Shown: positions 32,418 to 41,690 of the stretch, in pieces
Layout: the number at the start of each line of letters is the position of its first letter
Numbering within the stretch: position 1 is the stretch's first letter
Assembly: GCA_019550975.1 (NCBI GenBank)
Contig: SDWH01000001.1
Coordinates: 62,001 to 126,000, forward strand
Length of the DNA stretch: 64,000 nucleotides
Direction of reading: 5' to 3'
Source: Bacteroidales bacterium SW299
GTDB lineage: Bacteria; Bacteroidota; Bacteroidia; Bacteroidales; Bacteroidaceae
Position numbers and translations under genes: made by a program
Notes under the pieces: model-generated
Told to the model about the DNA's origin: nothing
What the model saw: only the letters and a program-made list of their open reading frames with translations
Database searches by the model: none

Positions 32418-34571
32418 ATGACTATGCGAAAAATACTGACCGCGCTTTGTATAGCCGCCGGATGCTGCCTGTCTGTCTTGCCAGCCTCTGCGCAACGCTT
32501 CATTGCAGGAAAGGTGGTCGACACAAACAACGAACCGCTGGCGGGAGCTGCCGTATTTGTAAAAGAAAAAAGAAGCGTCGGCATGACTACCGACGCGCAA
32601 GGATGCTATCGCCTCCGGCTGCCCGACAACGGCGAATACACCCTGCAGGCTTCTTACATCGGATACATAACTCAAAGCTGCAGGATAAAGCCTCAGCAAA
32701 AAGAGCACGACTTCAAGATGGAAGAAGATGCCATCGGCATGGAAACCGTGGTGGTAACAGGAACGCGAACGCCGAAACTGCTGAAAGATGTTCCCATCGT
32801 CACACGAGTCATTACCGCCGACGACATCCAGAAAGTGGATGCGACCAACATCGGAGAACTGCTTCAGGCGGAACTTCCCGGCATTGAATTTTCCTACTCG
32901 ATGGACCAGCAGGTTTCGCTCAACATGCAGGGATTCGGAGGCAACGCAGTGCTGTTTCTGGTGGACGGCGAACGGCTTGCCGGAGAAACACTGGACAACA
33001 TCGACTACAGCCGGCTGAATCTGGACAATGTGGAGCGCATAGAGATAGTGAAAGGCGCAGCCTCTTCACTCTATGGCTCCAATGCGATAGGCGGTGTGGT
33101 CAATATCATCAGCAAAGAGTCGTCTGAGCCATGGACACTGAATCTGAACGGAAGATACGGTTCGCACAATGACCAGCGCTACGGCGGAACATTCACATTC
33201 AAGGCAGGAGGTTTAAAAAACAGCATCAACGTGCAGCACACCTCGACCGATCCGATTGAAGTGGGTTCCGTGGGCAAAGACGGAGAAGAAAATGCTTTCA
33301 GCAAAGTATACGGGAACCGCACATGGAACTTCAAGGAACGGCTTGTGTACACGCCGCTTGAGAATCTGAAACTGACCGGAAGGCTTGGATATTTCTTCCG
33401 CGAGCGTGACAAAAGCGCATCAAGCAAAGACCGCTACCGGGATTTCTCCGGAGGGCTGCGAGGGGACTACTCGTTCGGAAAGAATAACAACCTGGAACTT
33501 TCCTACAGTTTCGACCAATACGACAAAAGCGATTTCGATGCCGGACAGAATCTGGACATACGGGATTATACAAATGTGCAGCACACAGTCCGCGCCCTGT
33601 ACACCCGCTCGTTCAACAAGAACAACACACTGACTGTTGGAGGCGACTTCATGCGGGACTACCTGATGAGCTACCAGTTTACAGACAACGGAAACTACAA
33701 GCAATATATGGCCGACGCTTTCGCACAGTATGACTGGGCGCCGGTCAAGAATTTCAATATTCTGGCCAGCATACGCTATGACTATTTCTCAGAAGCAAAG
33801 GCACAGAACATCTCGCCGAAAGTAAATTTCATGTACAAACTGGGAAGCTGTTCGCTGCGCGCCTCTTATGCGGGAGGATTCCGCGCCCCTACCCTGAAAG
33901 AAATGTATATGGACTTCAACATGGCCAACATTTTCATGATTTACGGCAACCCGGACCTGAAACCGGAACGCAGCCAGAACTTCTCACTGTCTGCCGAATA
34001 CATGAAAAGCCGCTACAACGTAACCCTTACAGGATACTTCAATATTGTAGACAACCGAATCAACACAGCCTGGAACCAGGCTTTGAACGGCATGGTATAT
34101 ACCAACATGAGAAAGATGAACATCTCCGGACTGGATGCAACCGCAGCGGCAAAATACCCGTGCGGATTCGGCATGCGGGTTTCGTACGCCTTCACCCACG
34201 AGCACGTGAAATACGGACAGCCTTACACGTCAAGCACACGTCCGCATTCGCTGACAACCCGCTTTGAGTATGGCAAAGACTGGAAAAGCTACGGATTCAA
34301 CATCGCGCTGAACGGGCGTTTCCTGTCAGAAGTCACAACCGACGAGTATATTTCCGAAAACTCGTTCGAATCAACGGAAGCTGTCACCTATCCTGCATAT
34401 ACAATATGGAAGTTGAACATTTCACAGAAAGTATATAAAGGCATCAATGTCATCGTCAACATTGACAACCTGTTCAACTACCGTCCGGACCATTACTACA
34501 GCAGCACGCCCTCCACAACAGGCACAACCTTTACAGCAGGCATTTCGCTTGATGTGGACAAGCTGTTTTAA
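32418..34571 (+). CDS. hmuR: HmuR-like TonB-dependent heme receptor
   Basis: 717 residues from the ATG at 32418. After the signal peptide (ends ASAQ) comes a carboxypeptidase-D-like domain (residues 20-105, GKVVDTNNEPLAGAAVFVKE), then a TonB-box-like METVVVTGTR, a plug domain (QMQGFGGNAVLFLVDGERL type, then VERIEIVKGAASSLYGSNAIGG), and a 22-strand barrel ending in a terminal aromatic strand (SLDVDKLF). It is the outer-membrane channel that takes heme from HmuY using TonB energy. Overlap with HmuY is avoided by 13 bp, and it is part of the same operon. Confidence 0.88.
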   Translation: MTMRKILTALCIAAGCCLSVLPASAQRFIAGKVVDTNNEPLAGAAVFVKEKRSVGMTTDAQGCYRLRLPDNGEYTLQASYIGYITQSCRIKPQQKEHDFKMEEDAIGMETVVVTGTRTPKLLKDVPIVTRVITADDIQKVDATNIGELLQAELPGIEFSYSMDQQVSLNMQGFGGNAVLFLVDGERLAGETLDNIDYSRLNLDNVERIEIVKGAASSLYGSNAIGGVVNIISKESSEPWTLNLNGRYGSHNDQRYGGTFTFKAGGLKNSINVQHTSTDPIEVGSVGKDGEENAFSKVYGNRTWNFKERLVYTPLENLKLTGRLGYFFRERDKSASSKDRYRDFSGGLRGDYSFGKNNNLELSYSFDQYDKSDFDAGQNLDIRDYTNVQHTVRALYTRSFNKNNTLTVGGDFMRDYLMSYQFTDNGNYKQYMADAFAQYDWAPVKNFNILASIRYDYFSEAKAQNISPKVNFMYKLGSCSLRASYAGGFRAPTLKEMYMDFNMANIFMIYGNPDLKPERSQNFSLSAEYMKSRYNVTLTGYFNIVDNRINTAWNQALNGMVYTNMRKMNISGLDATAAAKYPCGFGMRVSYAFTHEHVKYGQPYTSSTRPHSLTTRFEYGKDWKSYGFNIALNGRFLSEVTTDEYISENSFESTEAVTYPAYTIWKLNISQKVYKGINVIVNIDNLFNYRPDHYYSSTPSTTGTTFTAGISLDVDKLF

Positions 34572-34608
34572 AGAGAAAAAGAAGAGAACCTGATAAAAAA
34601 CAGAGAAA

Positions 34609-37600
34609 ATGAAAAAGAAAAAAAGAATCATCCTGCTTGGCGGCCTGACAGTTGTGATTGTTCTGCTTTTCGTGGCATGGAACTCTTGGTTCAGTTCCAC
34701 AAAAGTAGGCTTCATCAACTATCAGGTGATAAATTTGGGAGAAATCTCAAAAGCCAACGACAATCCATTCATCAAGCTGGGCGAAATAAGCACCGATGAT
34801 TTGGATAAATTGAACAGCTACGACATGGTTTTCATCAATGCGATGGGATTGCGCATCACAGAAGAGCAGCGTGCAGTCATCCAGAAAGCAGCAGACAAGG
34901 GGTTGCCGGTGCTCTCTACAGCAGTCACCAATCCGGCAAACAACATCTGCTCGATAGACTCTGCCACTGCCGCTCCCTTGCGCGAATATTTAGGAAACGG
35001 AGGCAGACGCAATTATCGCAGCATGCTGAACTATGTCCGCAAGGCCATCGACAGAAAACTCACTTCCGTGCATGAACCGGAAACAGTACAGAAAGCGGCA
35101 AGCGAAATGCTTTACCACACGGATCCGAAGAATCCGGATGAGGAAGCGATGGGATTCAATACAATCAGCGAATACAACCGTTTTTTAAAGGACAACGGCT
35201 TATGGAAAGAAAACGCGCCGCGCATCATCATTACCGGACAGATGGGTGAACCGACCGGTCTGATAAAGAAACTGGAAGAAACCGGCAACGTAGTTTATCC
35301 GGTGCGACGGATGAAGAGCTTCATCACCCGCCATCAGATTGATTCGGTGCAGCCTTCTGCCGTAATCAACATGGCACATGGACGTATGGGAGATTATATC
35401 GTAAGCTACCTGTCGGAACAGAATATACCGCTGTTTGCTCCGCTGAACGTGAATACATTAGTAGAAAACTGGGAAAACGATGCGATGGGCATGAGCGGAG
35501 GCTTTCTATCCCAAAGCGTAGTGACTCCGGAAATTGACGGAGCCATACGTCCGTTCGCCTTGTTCGGACATTACGCAGACGAAGAAGGAATGCAGCATGC
35601 GTTTGCCATCCCGGAAAGACTGGAAACATTCGTACAGACAGTCAACAACTACATCAGCCTGCAAAAGAAGCCGAACTCAGAGAAACGCGTAGCTGTCTAC
35701 TACTATAAAGGTCCCGGACAGAATGCACTGGCCGCTGCCGGAATGGAAGTGGTTCCTTCACTCTACAATCTGCTGGCACGCATGAAGAAGGAAGGATATA
35801 AGGTAGAACTTCCCTCAAGCAGCGAAGAACTCGGCAAGCTGATTCAGGAACAGGGAACTGTTTTCAGCACTTATGCGGAAGGTGCCCTTGACAAGTTCCT
35901 GAAAGAAGGAAACCCCGAACTGATTACAAAGGAACAATATGAAGCATGGACAAAGCAGTGCATCCGTCCGGAAATCAACGCTGAAGTGAAAGCTGCCAAC
36001 GGAGAATTTCCGGGCACCTTCATGGCAACCGAAGACGGCAGGCTGGGTATAGCACGCATCCGGTTAGGCAACGTGGTCCTTCTTCCTCAGCCGGCGGCAG
36101 GAGGAGGAAACAATTCGTTCCAGATCGTACACGGTACTAACACTGCACCTCCCTACCCTTACATCGCCTCTTACCTGTGGACACAATACGGCTTCAAGGC
36201 GGATGCCATGATTCATTTCGGCACACACGGAAGCCTGGAATTCACGCCCAGAAAACAGGTAGCGCTGTCAAGCAGGGATTGGCCCGACCGCCTGGTAGGA
36301 GCACTTCCCCACTTCTACATCTACACAATCGGCAACGTGGGCGAAGGAATCATCGCCAAACGCCGTTCGTATGCCGGACTCCAATCCTATCTGACTCCGC
36401 CGTTTATGGAAAGCAACGTGCGTGGAGTATACCGCGAACTGAACGAAGCCATCAAGAACTACAACAATCTGCTCGGTGAAGGCAACCGCAGCAAAGACAT
36501 GATCAGCAAAGCTGCCCGCAAGGTAAAAGAGCTGACGGTGAAGATGGGCATCCATCGCGAACTGGAGCTCGACAGCATCCTGACCCGGCCTTATGCAGAA
36601 GATGAAATCGCACGCATAGAAAACTTCGCAGAAGAACTGGCGAACGAAAAGATTACGGGACAGCTCTACACCATGGGCGTACCTTACGAAAAGGCACGCA
36701 TTGAGTCGAGCGTTTATGCCATGGCGACCGAACCGATAGCCTACAGCCTGCTTGCACTCGACAAGCTGAAAGGCAAGGCCGACCCTCAGACCGAGAAACA
36801 TCGCACGCTTTTCACCCAGCGCTATCTGAACCCGGCACGAACGCTGGTAGCTCATCTGCTGGCCAATCCGGCTGTGGCGACCGACGAACTGACTTGCCGC
36901 ACAGCCGGCATCAGCATGGACGAGCTGAAAGAAGCCCGTGAAGTGGAAGCCTCGCGCAAGAATCCTGACGGACTGATGGCAATGATGATGGCTGCTGCGG
37001 AAGAAATGGCAGACAATCCTTCCATGAAGAAAATGATGAAAGGCATGGCAGAAAGAAATAAAAAACAAGCCGGCCTTCAGGCATCAGGGAAGATAAGCGA
37101 AGGCATGAAGGCGCAAATGCGCGACGCCGCCAAAGGCATGGACCCGGAAAAAGCACTGGCCATGGCCAGGAAAATGGGTGCCGACTCAACTGCCCTGCGC
37201 AAAATGGAAGCGGCCATGAAACATCAGAAAACAGCTTCTTCGCCTGCCCCGAAAGCCCCGGCAGGAACAAGCATGGCCGACATGATGAAGAAGATGACGC
37301 AAAAGAAAGCATACTCGAAAGAGCAAATAAACAAAGCGCTGGCCATCATGGAGGTAGAGCGCACCATCAAGAATGTGAACAACTACCGCAACGCATTGCT
37401 GGAAAGTCCCGAAAAAGAGCTGGCCAGCATGATGAATGCGCTCAACGGAGGATATACGCAGCCCTCTCCGGGAGGAGATCCGATCGCCAATCCGAACGCA
37501 CTTCCCACCGGACGCAACCTCTACTCCATCAATGCGGAGGCAACTCCCTCGGAAGCTGCATGGGAAAAAGGCATCCGCCTGGCAAACAACACCATCGAGA

Positions 37601-39030
37601 TGTACAAGAAACGGCATCATGATTCCATTCCGCGCAAGGTCAGCTACACGCTCTGGAGCGGCGAGTTCATCGAAACGGAAGGAGCCACTATCGCCCAAAT
37701 CCTGTATATGCTTGGCGTAGAGCCGATACGCGATGCCTTCGGACGTGTAAGCGATATCCGGCTGATTCCTTCCGAAGAGCTGGGACGGCCGCGCATTGAT
37801 GTCGTGGTACAGACCAGCGGCCAGCTCCGCGACCTTGCGGCTTCCCGGCTGTTCCTCATCAACCGGGCGGTAGAAATGGCTGCTTCGGCCAAAGACGACG
37901 CGTATGAAAACCAGGTGGCGGCAGGCATCGTAGAAACGGAACGCACGCTCATCGAAAAAGGGCTTACGCCGAAAGACGCACGCGAGATGTCAACTTTCCG
38001 CGTATTCGGAGGTGTCAACGGCGGATATGGAACGGGCATACAAAGCATGGTGGAAGCCGGCGACCGGTGGAACGACGAAAAGGATATCGCCGATACCTAT
38101 ATGAACAACATGGGAGCTTATTACGGAAGCGAGAAAAACTGGGAAGCATTCCGCCAGTATGCTTTCGAAGCCGCGCTAACCCGCACGGATGCCGTCATCC
38201 AGCCACGCCAGAGCAACACCTGGGGCGCATTGAGCCTTGACCACGTATATGAATTCATGGGCGGCATGAATCTGGCCGTACGCAATGTGACGGGAAAAGA
38301 CCCGGATGCCTATCTGAGCGACTACCGCAACCGGAACAATGTGCGGATGCAGGAAGTGAAGGAAGCGATCGGCGTGGAAAGCCGCACCACGATACTCAAC
38401 CCTGCCTACATCAGGGAAAAGATGAAAGGAGATGCCAGCGGCGCAAGTTCCATCGCTGAAGTCGTGCAGAACACGTACGGATGGAATGTGATGAAACCGA
38501 AAGCAGTCGACCAGGAGCTTTGGAATGAAATCTATAACGTGTACGTAAAGGACAAGTACAAGCTGGGGGTTCAGGATTATTTCGAAGGAAAGAATCCGGC
38601 CGCTCTGGAGAATATGACTGCCGTAATGATGGAAACCGCCCGCAAAGGATACTGGAAAGCGTCGCCCGAACAGCTGAAAGACATTGCGGGACTTCATACG
38701 GAACTGGTGGACAAGTTCGGCACTTCGGGAGGAGGCTTCTCGGACAACAACGCCAGATTGCAGGACTTCATTGCCGGCAACGTAAGCCAGCAGCAGGCAT
38801 CAGCCTACAGGCAGCGCATCCATGAAATGAAGGAAGCTGCCGTTTCGGAAGAAGGAAACCGGAAGGGAATGACTTTAAAAAAGAACACGGTAGGGAGTGT
38901 TGAACAGCCTGCCGGAGAGAAAAACAAGCTGAGCGGCACGCTTGCCGCGGTCATTGTGCTGGCGGCGTTCGTGGCATTGCTGGCTATACTGAAGAAAAAG
39001 CGTTCGCAACAAAACGACAAAAAAGAATGA
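34609..39030 (+). CDS. hmuS: HmuS: CobN-like chelatase-family protein of heme operon
   Basis: 1473 residues. An N-terminal membrane helix (about 7-26) and a C-terminal one (about 1440-1460, followed by KKKRSQQNDKKE) anchor a large CobN / magnesium-chelatase H-type body, with motifs NAMGLRI, MIHFGTHGSLEFTPRKQVALS, then FRVFGGVNGGYGTGIQ. A lysine/methionine-rich insert lies around residues 770-930. CobN homologues in HmuYRSTUV loci lack the cobalamin partner genes; HmuS has been proposed to remove iron from heme without oxygen. Both membrane anchors fit action at the inner membrane, with the body in the periplasm or cytoplasm not resolved by sequence. Confidence 0.88.
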   Translation: MKKKKRIILLGGLTVVIVLLFVAWNSWFSSTKVGFINYQVINLGEISKANDNPFIKLGEISTDDLDKLNSYDMVFINAMGLRITEEQRAVIQKAADKGLPVLSTAVTNPANNICSIDSATAAPLREYLGNGGRRNYRSMLNYVRKAIDRKLTSVHEPETVQKAASEMLYHTDPKNPDEEAMGFNTISEYNRFLKDNGLWKENAPRIIITGQMGEPTGLIKKLEETGNVVYPVRRMKSFITRHQIDSVQPSAVINMAHGRMGDYIVSYLSEQNIPLFAPLNVNTLVENWENDAMGMSGGFLSQSVVTPEIDGAIRPFALFGHYADEEGMQHAFAIPERLETFVQTVNNYISLQKKPNSEKRVAVYYYKGPGQNALAAAGMEVVPSLYNLLARMKKEGYKVELPSSSEELGKLIQEQGTVFSTYAEGALDKFLKEGNPELITKEQYEAWTKQCIRPEINAEVKAANGEFPGTFMATEDGRLGIARIRLGNVVLLPQPAAGGGNNSFQIVHGTNTAPPYPYIASYLWTQYGFKADAMIHFGTHGSLEFTPRKQVALSSRDWPDRLVGALPHFYIYTIGNVGEGIIAKRRSYAGLQSYLTPPFMESNVRGVYRELNEAIKNYNNLLGEGNRSKDMISKAARKVKELTVKMGIHRELELDSILTRPYAEDEIARIENFAEELANEKITGQLYTMGVPYEKARIESSVYAMATEPIAYSLLALDKLKGKADPQTEKHRTLFTQRYLNPARTLVAHLLANPAVATDELTCRTAGISMDELKEAREVEASRKNPDGLMAMMMAAAEEMADNPSMKKMMKGMAERNKKQAGLQASGKISEGMKAQMRDAAKGMDPEKALAMARKMGADSTALRKMEAAMKHQKTASSPAPKAPAGTSMADMMKKMTQKKAYSKEQINKALAIMEVERTIKNVNNYRNALLESPEKELASMMNALNGGYTQPSPGGDPIANPNALPTGRNLYSINAEATPSEAAWEKGIRLANNTIEMYKKRHHDSIPRKVSYTLWSGEFIETEGATIAQILYMLGVEPIRDAFGRVSDIRLIPSEELGRPRIDVVVQTSGQLRDLAASRLFLINRAVEMAASAKDDAYENQVAAGIVETERTLIEKGLTPKDAREMSTFRVFGGVNGGYGTGIQSMVEAGDRWNDEKDIADTYMNNMGAYYGSEKNWEAFRQYAFEAALTRTDAVIQPRQSNTWGALSLDHVYEFMGGMNLAVRNVTGKDPDAYLSDYRNRNNVRMQEVKEAIGVESRTTILNPAYIREKMKGDASGASSIAEVVQNTYGWNVMKPKAVDQELWNEIYNVYVKDKYKLGVQDYFEGKNPAALENMTAVMMETARKGYWKASPEQLKDIAGLHTELVDKFGTSGGGFSDNNARLQDFIAGNVSQQQASAYRQRIHEMKEAAVSEEGNRKGMTLKKNTVGSVEQPAGEKNKLSGTLAAVIVLAAFVALLAILKKKRSQQNDKKE

Positions 39031-39031
39031 C

Positions 39032-39754
39032 ATGGAACAAATAATTCTCATACTCATGCTGTTCATCGCCATAAACTGCGCGTTCAAGCTCAGTTTATGG
39101 AAATGGTGGCAGGCAGGGATCTACAGCCTGATTGTAGCCGCATTCACCCTGCTGGCTTGTCCGTATGCCATCCTGCAATCAAAAACCCAAATAGCCGACT
39201 ACCTGCAAAACACGGAAGCCTTGCAGAACATGGCGGTCATCATCACGCTGGAGTCTGCGCTCTGCTTCGGCTTCTGCGTGACATACCTGCGGGGGCTTTA
39301 CGGAAAGAAGAACCCGTGGTGGGCGGAACTGCTCTGGTGGTATCCGAGCCTGCTGCTTTTCCCCGTCGTGTTCTGCTGCCTTACAGAGGCAATCTTCACT
39401 TTTGTGGGAATGTCATTCACTACGATAGCCTGCATCGTTGCGGCATCTGTGCTTGTACTCATTCCGGCACTGGCATGGGCGGTGAAATACTTCGTTCCGG
39501 AAAAAGACCTGCGCCTGGAGATTCATTTCCTCGTCAGCCTCTTCGTCTGTATCCTGGGACTGCTCACCACCGTCAACGGGAAAACGGTCTATGCAGCGGT
39601 AGACGAGCCGGTCAACTGGAATGCGGTGATACTCGCACTGTCCCTGTTTGCAGGGCTGTTCATCGTGGGATACGTATGGAGCCGCATCAAATATCCGCTC
39701 ATCCAGAAGCGGAACAAGAAAAAGGAAAGAAACAAAATCACTATTAACCAATAA
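39032..39754 (+). CDS. hmuT: HmuT-like inner-membrane protein
   Basis: 240 residues with about six membrane helices, starting ILILMLFIAINCAF, and a basic C-terminal tail (KRNKKKERNK). It starts one base after the hmuS stop region. Its place, size and membrane layout match HmuT of the Porphyromonas hmuYRSTUV operon. Function is unknown; it may form a membrane complex with the ExbB/TolQ-like HmuU for energy transfer to HmuR or HmuS. There is 15 bp to the next gene. Confidence 0.75.
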   Translation: MEQIILILMLFIAINCAFKLSLWKWWQAGIYSLIVAAFTLLACPYAILQSKTQIADYLQNTEALQNMAVIITLESALCFGFCVTYLRGLYGKKNPWWAELLWWYPSLLLFPVVFCCLTEAIFTFVGMSFTTIACIVAASVLVLIPALAWAVKYFVPEKDLRLEIHFLVSLFVCILGLLTTVNGKTVYAAVDEPVNWNAVILALSLFAGLFIVGYVWSRIKYPLIQKRNKKKERNKITINQ

Positions 39755-39769
39755 TCATTCGTTATCATC

Positions 39770-40363
39770 ATGGAATTTATATCTAAAATGCTTTTCTGGG
39801 TAGCCAACAGCCTGTTGATACCCGATGTTGTCATTCTGCTCTTTCTTTTTGTACGCGCCCTCATCCTTATCGGAGGCACCTACAACATGTATATAACCAA
39901 ACGCAAGAACGACAGGGCATTCGACGACCTTATCAGGGAGGGGAAAACCGAAGAACTGAAGCAGGCGCTTCCGGAAAAGGACAACTCGCTTTACGTAAGC
40001 TACCTGCGCGATATGCTGAACCGTCCGGTGAACGAGGATTACGCCGACTTCGTCTTGTCGAAGTTTGAAGTGGAGGCCGAAAAAGACGTGGCGCTCTCGA
40101 AGATGCTTTCCAAACTGGGACCGGTATTGGGGCTGATCGGAACGCTGATTGCCATGAGCCCGGCACTCGTCGGACTTTCTACAGGTGACATTGCCGGAAT
40201 GGCCTACAACATGCAGGTGGTGTTCGCCACAACCGTTGTCGGTCTGGTTATCAGTGCCGTGGGACTTGTTTCCCTGCAGTTCAAGCAACGCTGGTATGCC
40301 AAGTGTGTCAACAACCTCGATTATGTATCACGTGTGCTGATTGAGAAAGGAGGAAAAGCATGA
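39770..40363 (+). CDS. hmuU: HmuU: MotA/TolQ/ExbB-family proton channel
   Basis: 197 residues. An N-terminal helix (VVILLFLFVRALILIGG) is followed by a cytoplasmic helical loop and two further membrane helices: GPVLGLIGTLIAMSPALVGL and VVFATTVVGLVISAVGLVS. This is the MotA/TolQ/ExbB domain. Proteins of this type use the proton gradient to drive a periplasm-spanning partner; here the small HmuV, whose gene overlaps by 4 bp, is the natural ExbD-like partner. The complex may power heme import or HmuS. Confidence 0.85.
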   Translation: MEFISKMLFWVANSLLIPDVVILLFLFVRALILIGGTYNMYITKRKNDRAFDDLIREGKTEELKQALPEKDNSLYVSYLRDMLNRPVNEDYADFVLSKFEVEAEKDVALSKMLSKLGPVLGLIGTLIAMSPALVGLSTGDIAGMAYNMQVVFATTVVGLVISAVGLVSLQFKQRWYAKCVNNLDYVSRVLIEKGGKA

Positions 40364-40704
40364 GAAGACGAGGCCGCCGTGTGAGCTTCTTCAAGAAAGA
40401 AGAAGACTCTGATCCGTTGAGCGTAGTAGTGAACCTGTTCGATGTGGCCATGGTATTCGCCGTATCGCTCATGGTAGCTATGGTGATGCACATGAACATG
40501 ACCGAAGTGTTTACCGACAAAGACTTCACCATCGTGAAGAATCCGGGAAAAGACAACATGGAAATCATCACAAAGGAAGGAAAACAAATCAACCGCTACA
40601 CGCCGAGCCACGACCAGTCGTCCGGCGGAAAGCGCGGGAAGAAGGTGGGCATCGCCTACGAACTTGAAAACGGCGAGATTATCTACGTTCCCGAAGGAGA
40701 GTAA
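40360..40704 (+). CDS. hmuV: HmuV: DUF2149-family membrane protein
   Basis: 114 residues, one membrane helix (about 25-45, VVVNLFDVAMVFAVSLMVAM) after a basic start, then a mostly periplasmic C-terminus rich in Lys and Gly. It matches the DUF2149 layout (short helix followed by an EVFTDKDFTIVKNPGK section). With HmuU it resembles an ExbB/ExbD pair. The membrane helix contains one Asp (FDVAM), the type of residue that carries protons in ExbD-like proteins. It overlaps hmuU by 4 bp. Confidence 0.8.
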   Translation: MRRRGRRVSFFKKEEDSDPLSVVVNLFDVAMVFAVSLMVAMVMHMNMTEVFTDKDFTIVKNPGKDNMEIITKEGKQINRYTPSHDQSSGGKRGKKVGIAYELENGEIIYVPEGE

Positions 40705-40763
40705 ACGCAAGAACTGATACATACCGGGGGGGAACAATTGTCATATTAAAAACAAAAGCCACA

Positions 40764-41093
40764 ATGAAACCTGCTTATCTTATATTGACAGCCATTATTG
40801 CCGTCATTTGCACATCTTGCTCGAAAGAATCACTGATGGGAAAACTGCACGTGCGCTTCGATTCGGAGGACAATGAAAGAATTGTCACGATATGTGCCGT
40901 AGAAAATCCAAGCATCGTCCTCATGGAAAAAAAGGTTCCGAAAGAAAGCGATTTTGAGCTCTGCATCGGAAATTACGTAATAAGCATATTCAATGCCGAC
41001 ATCCTCTATTCAGATGTGGGGGTGCAGATAAGGCCAGACAAAACCACAAATGTTTCTTATTCAGCAGAGGGAATTAGCAGTGTCAGCTATTAA
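40764..41093 (+). CDS. Small lipoprotein at the end of the heme operon
   Basis: 109 residues, lipoprotein signal ending VICTSCSKES. The rest is a single beta-rich domain of about 85 residues (LHVRFDSEDNERIVTICAV, then YVISIFNADILYS). It starts 59 bp after hmuV on the same strand. No family was recognised. It may belong to the heme operon, perhaps as a surface accessory, or be an independent gene; no promoter was identified in the gap. Confidence 0.55.
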   Translation: MKPAYLILTAIIAVICTSCSKESLMGKLHVRFDSEDNERIVTICAVENPSIVLMEKKVPKESDFELCIGNYVISIFNADILYSDVGVQIRPDKTTNVSYSAEGISSVSY

Positions 41094-41690
41094 ACGACCG
41101 CTGACATTATGGTAGTTCAAAGCCTTGAGAACGGCGTTTTCAGATGCCAGGCAGGAGGAGGCGGGAAACAGCGCAGGCTGATGCGCCCGCAAAAATGCAG
41201 CATGTCAGCAGATAAGGGAAACTGAAAGCAAAATAAGCATCACATTGCGGATTGTCGGACATGACAGCCGGAAAATCCTGCCATAACCTGTCATTATAAC
41301 AAACCGGAAACGGCGTTCGGAACTGCGCTTCCAGACAAAATAAAGCCGCATTTCATGCCACACAAATAAATGTTTCGTCATCCGAATCAAAATGTCCCGT
41401 CATTTCAGACAAAATACCTCGGTGTTTTGCCCGGAATGACGGGACATTTTTCGGCTATAACCGCCTTGTTTTTCCCATTTTCCTCATCCTTTATCCCTTT
41501 CAGAAAGCTTTCGGAGGGATAAATGCCCTGCATTTACCTTCAAAAGCCCTCTGGAAGAAAGAAAAATCACCAGATGCGGTTCAGAGAAAACGGCGTTTCC
41601 GCAACATTCTGAAAGCAAACCGGACATATCCGCATCACAAAGGCATACGCTCCCGAACGACGCCCGCCTGTATACGGTATGCCGGAAAGA
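41094..41690. other. Long non-coding gap with inverted repeat and degenerate repeats
   Basis: About 600 bp without a supported gene. It contains a 15-bp perfect inverted repeat (listed separately), three copies of AACGGCGTT (near 41128, 41308, 41584) and two partly similar stretches around CTGAAAGCAAA (41221-41231 and 41610-41620) each followed by GCATCAC. This could be a decayed gene, a small mobile element remnant, or a non-coding RNA region. Confidence 0.5.
41390..41449. repeat. 15-bp perfect inverted repeat with inner stem
   Basis: AAATGTCCCGTCATT (41390-41404) and AATGACGGGACATTT (41435-41449) are exact inverted copies. Inside, CAAAA (41410-41414) and TTTTG (41425-41429) pair further. 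The 3' end TTTTTCGG gives a T-run, so it may be a terminator; a miniature element is the other possibility. Confidence 0.6.

Noticed and set aside
34609..39030. Cobalt chelatase for cobalamin synthesis
   Set aside because: No cobS/cobT or other cob genes nearby; neighbours are heme receptor and HmuTUV, and membrane anchors are present at both ends.
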